NCBI RefSeq assembly: GCF_050279675.1
Contig: NZ_JBNNUK010000036.1
Coordinates: 1 to 14,018, forward strand
Direction: 5' to 3'
Length of the DNA stretch: 14,018 nt
Origin: Viridibacillus sp050279675
GTDB taxonomy: Bacteria > Bacillota > Bacilli > Bacillales_A > Planococcaceae
Positions 10,685 through 14,018 of the stretch are shown piece after piece. Below the pieces are notes generated by a model. The model was not told the DNA's origin and did no database searches. It saw nothing but the letters and a program-made list of their open reading frames with translations. The first letter of the stretch is position 1, and every line of letters starts with the position of its first letter. A program made the position numbers and the translations under genes.

Positions 10685-11689
10685 ATGATGAATTTAGGAA
10701 ACATGGTAAGAGGAGTAGCTTCTGATGTAGTCGCTCAGAGTCTCGTTCAATTCTGGGAATATGACGAGGGAACTTTGGAGTTGTGGCGTGCAAGTTCAAA
10801 CTTTGTATATGCTTTTGAACGTAAACAAGTTCAATATTTTTTGAGAATTAGTTTTGAGCAGGATAAATCTATTGAACAAATAAAAGCTGAGTTAGAGTTT
10901 ATGCATTATTTACAATTAAATGGATTTCCATCTGTAACACCTATTCAATCAATAAGTGGAGAACTAATTGAAAAACTAAAAACACCAGAAGGAACGTTTA
11001 TTGCCGTTGTCTTTAGTGCAGCAAACGGAATCAATTTGGATGCCGATACAATTACTGCAAAACAGATGGAGGAATGGGGAAGATCACTTGCCTCACTTCA
11101 TTTTTTGTCAAAAACTTTTAAGCCAGTGTTTGAAAGAAGAAAGAGTTGGCTGGACACAGTACAATTCATGGAAAGTGTATTTAAAAAACATCCAGGAGAA
11201 CAAATAGCCCTTCAAGAGCTAAGTAGGGTGACGAATTGGCTTCAAACGTTACCTACTAACAAAGATGTGTTCGGATTGATACACTTTGATTTTCAATTGG
11301 ATAATATCTTTTTTGAAGAGGATAAGGACCATAGTTTCAATATAATCGACTTTGATGATGCAATATATCACTGGTATGCACTTGATATTGTAACAGCACT
11401 TGATGATTTTATTGACGATGACAATCCTCATTCAAAATTACTGATTCAATCTTTTTTGAACGGATATCGTTCCAAAATGGTTTTAGAAAATGATGTAGTG
11501 GCTCAATTACCACAGTTTCAAAGATATGCAAACTTATATAAGTTCTCCAAATTATTAAAGTCTTTGGATTATGGTGAAATAAATGAAACGCCATCTTGGT
11601 TTGTTGGATTGAGGGGTAAATTAGTTCGAGTTGCAGATGAATTAAGACAAAGCTTTCAAAAACCATGGCAAAAGGATTACATGAAATAA
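10685..11689 (+). CDS. Aminoglycoside-phosphotransferase-fold kinase
   Basis: This 334-residue protein has the APH / choline kinase / homoserine kinase II fold. An N-lobe strand pair (FVYAFERKQVQYFLRI) carries the ATP-lysine region. The helix SIEQIKAELEFMHYLQLNGF follows. The catalytic loop is H200-F-D202-F-Q-L-D-N207 (HxDxxxxN), and the metal-binding motif is D222-F-D224 in FNIIDFDDA. It would phosphorylate a small-molecule hydroxyl. The family includes antibiotic kinases but also sugar, amino-acid and spore-coat members, so resistance is not proven. GGGAGGA ten bases ahead supports ATG 10685; ATG 10688 is next. A leader ORF and switching hairpins precede it, which fits inducible expression. 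The stop runs into an AAAT repeat and a terminator. Confidence 0.88.
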   Translation: MMNLGNMVRGVASDVVAQSLVQFWEYDEGTLELWRASSNFVYAFERKQVQYFLRISFEQDKSIEQIKAELEFMHYLQLNGFPSVTPIQSISGELIEKLKTPEGTFIAVVFSAANGINLDADTITAKQMEEWGRSLASLHFLSKTFKPVFERRKSWLDTVQFMESVFKKHPGEQIALQELSRVTNWLQTLPTNKDVFGLIHFDFQLDNIFFEEDKDHSFNIIDFDDAIYHWYALDIVTALDDFIDDDNPHSKLLIQSFLNGYRSKMVLENDVVAQLPQFQRYANLYKFSKLLKSLDYGEINETPSWFVGLRGKLVRVADELRQSFQKPWQKDYMK

Positions 11690-11713
11690 ATAAATAAATA
11701 AATAAATAAATAA
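11684..11713 (+). repeat. Tetranucleotide run (AAAT) x 7.5
   Basis: It begins in the last codon of the APH-like gene and contains its stop. Each turn of the repeat places TAA in successive frames, so length changes cannot extend the protein. It ends at the base of the terminator stem. Confidence 0.9.
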
Positions 11714-11747
11714 GCCATTCGAAACTTTTGGAGTGGCTTTTACTTTT
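11712..11747 (+). terminator. Terminator of the APH-like gene
   Basis: AAGCCATTC (11712-11720) pairs with GAGTGGCTT (11731-11739) with one T-G, loop of ten bases, followed by TTACTTTTA. It is not the element type. The next 130 bases (11748-11875) are AT-rich with nothing I can support. Confidence 0.85.
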
Positions 11748-11875
11748 ATCTCATAAATAACTGTACAGCTCGAAAAAAAGGAATTGAGTTCTTTTTAATA
11801 AAATGAATTATAAAGTAGAATTATTTTATTTAGTAAATTATGTTAATTTTATTATAGGGATTGTGAAAAGATGTA

Positions 11876-11909
11876 CTTCAACTAACAGGGCAGGTTAGTT
11901 GAAGAAGGA
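11876..11909 (+). repeat. Solo R-type unit with perfect 11-bp arms (copy O)
   Basis: CTTCAACTAAC (11876-11886) and GTTAGTTGAAG (11894-11904) are exact complements around AGGGCAG, followed by AAGGA. It is the most symmetrical copy in the window and has no terminator. Confidence 0.88.
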
Positions 11910-11965
11910 CATTGCTAATATATGGACGAATTTAAAGGGTAAAATGTGGAAAAGAGGTGACGGAA

Positions 11966-12679
11966 TTGGACTTTATCAATAGATGGGCAAATTCAGAACA
12001 TGTGAAAATTCATTTTCTTGAAAGTGATGACTACGATAAGCGATTAACCCCTTTAGTGTACGTTCCTGGTGCTTTAAATTATGCAGAACAGTCAGTGGAA
12101 CTACTGCAAGAATTCGAGTCAAGAAGAAGTATCTCTATAAGTTTACGAGGGCGTGGAAAAAGTGATAAACCTACTTTGGGATATTCCTTTGCAGACCATG
12201 TTAAAGATATAGAGGCTGTAATAATGCATAGTCAAGTTCAAAAATATTGTCCAATGGCATACTCGATGGGAGTTCCATATACTCTCAAATTTGCTTCAAA
12301 TTCATCTGAAATAAAAGGTTTAATTCTTTGTGATTATCCTGCAAAATATCCATCTATACCCGAATCATGGTCAGAAAGAGTTCTTAGAAGTAGTTATACA
12401 AATAAACAGACAAAACATGTAGTAGAAGGTATACAGAAAGAATCTCAAAGTATCACCCTGTATAATGAATTAAAACAGATACAAGTGCCTGTGTTAATTA
12501 TTAAAGGTGGGACTGATGGTTCGCTCTTATCAGAGGTCGAGGCAGAAAAATATAACGATAATCTTCAAAATGTAATTGTGAAGGAAATAGTTGATTCAGG
12601 TCATGAACTTTGGGAATCAGAAAAAGAGAGGTTTCTTCAATTAACCAAAGACTTTTTAGTAAGGTTGGATAATTCTTAG
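11966..12679 (+). CDS. Alpha/beta hydrolase
   Basis: This 237-residue protein has the alpha/beta hydrolase fold. The oxyanion region is LVYVPGALNYAEQ. The LRGRGKSDKP segment is typical of the fold. The nucleophile elbow AYSMG carries S100. The acid is D184 in IIKGGTDGSLL, and the base H213 is in VDSGHELWE. The elbow usually reads GxSxG, so the Ala in the first Gly position is a mild deviation. Substrate is unknown (ester, peroxide or similar). I prefer TTG 11966 because AAAGAGGTGA (11951-11960) ends five bases before it; GTG 11957, three codons upstream, lies within that site. The TAG stop touches repeat copy P. Confidence 0.87.
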   Translation: MDFINRWANSEHVKIHFLESDDYDKRLTPLVYVPGALNYAEQSVELLQEFESRRSISISLRGRGKSDKPTLGYSFADHVKDIEAVIMHSQVQKYCPMAYSMGVPYTLKFASNSSEIKGLILCDYPAKYPSIPESWSERVLRSSYTNKQTKHVVEGIQKESQSITLYNELKQIQVPVLIIKGGTDGSLLSEVEAEKYNDNLQNVIVKEIVDSGHELWESEKERFLQLTKDFLVRLDNS

Positions 12680-12772
12680 TTAAACTAAAGGGGTGCTTTA
12701 GTAGAATATCTTAGAGCTGTCAAGACGGCTCTTTTTTTTATTATTCAACTAAAGGAGCAGTTAATTGAATCA
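12680..12772 (+). repeat. Complete element L-terminator-R (copy P)
   Basis: L reads TTAAACTAAAGGGGTGC, then TTTAGTAGAATATC. The terminator is at 12714-12739. R reads TTATTCAACTAAAGGAGCAG, then TTAATTGAATCAG. It starts at the base after the hydrolase stop. Confidence 0.9.
12714..12739 (+). terminator. Intrinsic terminator inside copy P
   Basis: GAGCTGT pairs with ACGGCTC (one T-G) around CAAG, followed by eight T. It closes the hydrolase gene. Confidence 0.9.
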
Positions 12773-12781
12773 GAATAATTA

Positions 12782-12810
12782 TTGATGTCAATGAACAAAA
12801 TACCTATAAA
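12782..12810 (+). promoter_or_regulatory. Sigma-A-type promoter of the DUF3888 gene
   Basis: TTGATG (12782-12787) and TATAAA (12805-12810) are exactly 17 bases apart, about 25 bases ahead of the start codon. It lies in cassette-specific sequence just past the R unit. Confidence 0.65.
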
Positions 12811-12833
12811 ATAACTAACTAGTAGGTGTTTAA

Positions 12834-13247
12834 ATGAAAAAAATGTTCACATTTATTATCTTTGTTATTTTAACTACAACAACGGCAATAGCGTTTGCTA
12901 ACCTTCCTACAGATACAAAAGCAACAAGAGAAAATTTGTTAGAAGATGCGGTAATTGACCTTTTACGACCACAGATAGGAAAAGTGATAGAAAACCATTA
13001 TGGAACAACCTTTGAAATAGGAACTATCTGTGAAAGGATTATTGATATAAAAAAGCTGGACCATCCGGGTTCTTGGCTTTTTCAGACTAAGCTGGAATTT
13101 ACAACTTTTACAGGAGCTCATAATCCATTAGATGTTTTTACTGTTACGTTAAAAAAAGGTTGGGAATCAAATGACTGGATAATTAAGGGATACAAAGCAA
13201 GGAAGTTTGACCTGGAAAAAAAAGATAAATGTAGAAGTCCAGCTTAA
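12834..13247 (+). CDS. Secreted DUF3888-family protein
   Basis: This 137-residue protein has a clear signal peptide (MKKMFTFIIFVILTTTTAIA, cleavage likely after AFA). The mature part has the DUF3888 layout: an opening helix (ENLLEDAVIDLLRPQIGKVI) with NHYG, a strand pair, the FTTFTGAHNPLDVFTVTL strand with a GxHNP-type motif, and a Lys-rich end. Two cysteines (GTICER and DKCRSP) may pair after export. The role of DUF3888 is unknown to me; members are short secreted Bacillus proteins. TAGGTG precedes the ATG by five to six bases. It is the last gene of the array. Confidence 0.85.
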   Translation: MKKMFTFIIFVILTTTTAIAFANLPTDTKATRENLLEDAVIDLLRPQIGKVIENHYGTTFEIGTICERIIDIKKLDHPGSWLFQTKLEFTTFTGAHNPLDVFTVTLKKGWESNDWIIKGYKARKFDLEKKDKCRSPA

Positions 13248-13259
13248 GTGTAACTTCCT

Positions 13260-13290
13260 TCTTTAACTAACGGGTGCTTTAGCGGAATAA
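13260..13290 (+). repeat. Final L half-unit, array edge (copy Q)
   Basis: TCTTTAACTAACGGGTGC then TTTAGCGGAATAAG follows the DUF3888 gene. No terminator or R unit follows, and no further copy is seen in the remaining 730 bases. Confidence 0.8.
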
Positions 13291-13361
13291 GGGGATTTAA
13301 AATAATTATATACAGTAAAATCAAGGATTTAGAGTGATTTATAATCAAACTTTAATCTAAA

Positions 13362-13487
13362 TCAACAAGAAGAAGGAAATCGCTTCGTAAAAACTAATAA
13401 AACTCCTAAGACACCTACACCTACTCCTACAACAATTAATGCTAAAAGGACAGTCTGATTAAAATCCTGTATTAAAAAAATAAAAGA
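13362..13487 (-). pseudogene. Possible remnant of a small membrane protein (minus strand)
   Basis: A minus-strand frame of 41 codons reads IQDFNQTVLLALIVVGVG..., then GVLGVLLVFTKRFPSSC and a stop. It has a single convincing transmembrane helix and a basic end. There is no ATG, GTG or TTG, and no ribosome binding site before the in-frame TAG at 13490-13488. It may have lost its start. Otherwise 13291-13490 holds nothing I can support. Confidence 0.3.
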
Positions 13488-13491
13488 CTAC

Positions 13492-13520
13492 TGTTCGAAT
13501 TAAATGTTCCACGATATAAT
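13492..13520 (+). promoter_or_regulatory. Candidate promoter of the YitT-family gene
   Basis: A perfect TATAAT (13515-13520) is preceded 17 bases earlier by the weak TGTTCG (13492-13497). It lies about 50 bases ahead of the start codon. Confidence 0.45.
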
Positions 13521-13569
13521 GGTGAGAGTTTATTCCTAGTAAATATTTTTATAAGTAGTGAGGTAGTAT

Positions 13570-14018
13570 ATGAAAAAAAGAACCACAGACATTATTTTTA
13601 TCATTATTGGTGCATTTATTTTTGCGTTAGGTGTTAATTTATTTGTTATTCCGAATGAGCTTGGTGAAGGAGGAGTAACAGGTATCACGATTATTACCTA
13701 TTATTTATTTGAGTGGTCACCAGGTTTAGTCAACTTAATTCTGAATGCATTTTTGTTAATAATCGGTTATAGATTTTTGAGTAAAGTAACAACGATTTAT
13801 ACGATTATTGCTGTAGTTTCTAACTCGCTTTTTCTTCATCTGACAGAAGGCTGGAGTATTCCTTCTAATGAATTGATGGTAAATGCCATTTTTGGAGGAA
13901 TATTTGTTGGGTGCGGGATTGGCTTAATCATTCGGGTTGGCGGAACAACTGCAGGTACTACCATCTTAGCAAGGATAACACAAAAGTATTTAGGGTGGAG
14001 CATTAGCTATGGTCTATT
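13570..14018 (+). CDS. YitT-family membrane protein (partial, runs off the window)
   Basis: The first 149 codons are present. The sequence opens RTTDIIFIIIGAFIFALGVN, then LFVIPNELGEGGVTGI, and continues with GLVNLILNAFLLIIGY and FGGIFVGCGIGLIIRVGGTT. These are hallmarks of the YitT/YebE/YqfU group of multi-helix membrane proteins, which carry a C-terminal cytoplasmic DUF2179 domain, here outside the window. Function is not established. GAGGT precedes the ATG by about six bases. It lies beyond the last repeat unit and looks like ordinary chromosomal sequence, so it probably marks the right border of the array. Confidence 0.9.
   Translation, partial: MKKRTTDIIFIIIGAFIFALGVNLFVIPNELGEGGVTGITIITYYLFEWSPGLVNLILNAFLLIIGYRFLSKVTTIYTIIAVVSNSLFLHLTEGWSIPSNELMVNAIFGGIFVGCGIGLIIRVGGTTAGTTILARITQKYLGWSISYGL

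Noticed and set aside
11001..11666. Shadow ORFs within the APH-like gene on both strands
   Set aside because: They are fully inside a gene with catalytic motifs in another frame.
23..13290. CRISPR array
   Set aside because: The repeats are about 95 bp, imperfect, contain a terminator and are separated by genes of hundreds of bases, not uniform short spacers. No cas gene is visible.

Overview
The window is low-GC Firmicutes DNA, most likely Bacillaceae or a close relative. The signs are strong AGGAGG-type ribosome binding sites, frequent TTG starts, intrinsic terminators with long T runs, and typical Bacillus families (DUF3888, DUF4304, a DUF3953-like protein, a DUF2975 plus YozG-like pair, YitT). 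I cannot name the species. I see no rRNA, tRNA, insertion sequence, transposase, recombinase or CRISPR array.

The dominant feature is a repeat-bounded gene array from about 23 to 13290. Nearly every gap between genes carries one orientation of an intergenic element of roughly 95 bp, or a piece of one. A complete element has three parts: a left palindromic unit (L, starting TTCAACTAACGGGTGC), a central intrinsic terminator (usually GAGCTGTTCAGACAGCTC plus T run), and a right palindromic unit (R, starting TTCAACTAACGGGGCAG and ending TTGAAGAAGGA). L and R are related to each other. One or two short genes lie between consecutive elements, all on the + strand except one. The layout resembles an integron cassette array, but no integrase is visible. 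A dispersed mobile terminator or REP/MITE-like element is the main alternative.

Region by region: 1-600, a two-helix membrane protein (248-487). 600-2320, the only minus-strand gene, a membrane-anchored class C beta-lactamase-like serine hydrolase. 2380-2940, a 5'-truncated GNAT acetyltransferase and a membrane-protein scrap. 3000-4850, a colicin-immunity-like protein and a two-gene cassette whose first gene carries a heptanucleotide repeat. 4850-5820, a VOC/glyoxalase protein with a fresh 42-bp internal duplication. 5820-8600, a 39-residue membrane peptide, a DUF4304 protein and three small membrane proteins. 8600-10290, a GNAT acetyltransferase, a 50-residue membrane ORF, and a DUF2975/HTH regulator pair behind an operator-like dyad. 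10400-11750, an aminoglycoside-phosphotransferase-fold kinase preceded by a 17-codon leader ORF and two mutually exclusive hairpins. 11876-13250, an alpha/beta hydrolase and a secreted DUF3888 protein. The last element is an L half at 13260. After it comes ordinary chromosome-like sequence with the start of a YitT-family membrane protein.

The genes do not form a pathway. The cargo looks like independent single-gene functions: possible detoxification or resistance (beta-lactamase-like, APH-like, VOC, GNATs, hydrolase), immunity-like proteins, and many tiny membrane proteins. Most have their own ribosome binding site, several have recognisable sigma-A-type promoters, and each is closed by the terminator inside the next element. 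They therefore appear to be self-contained expression units.
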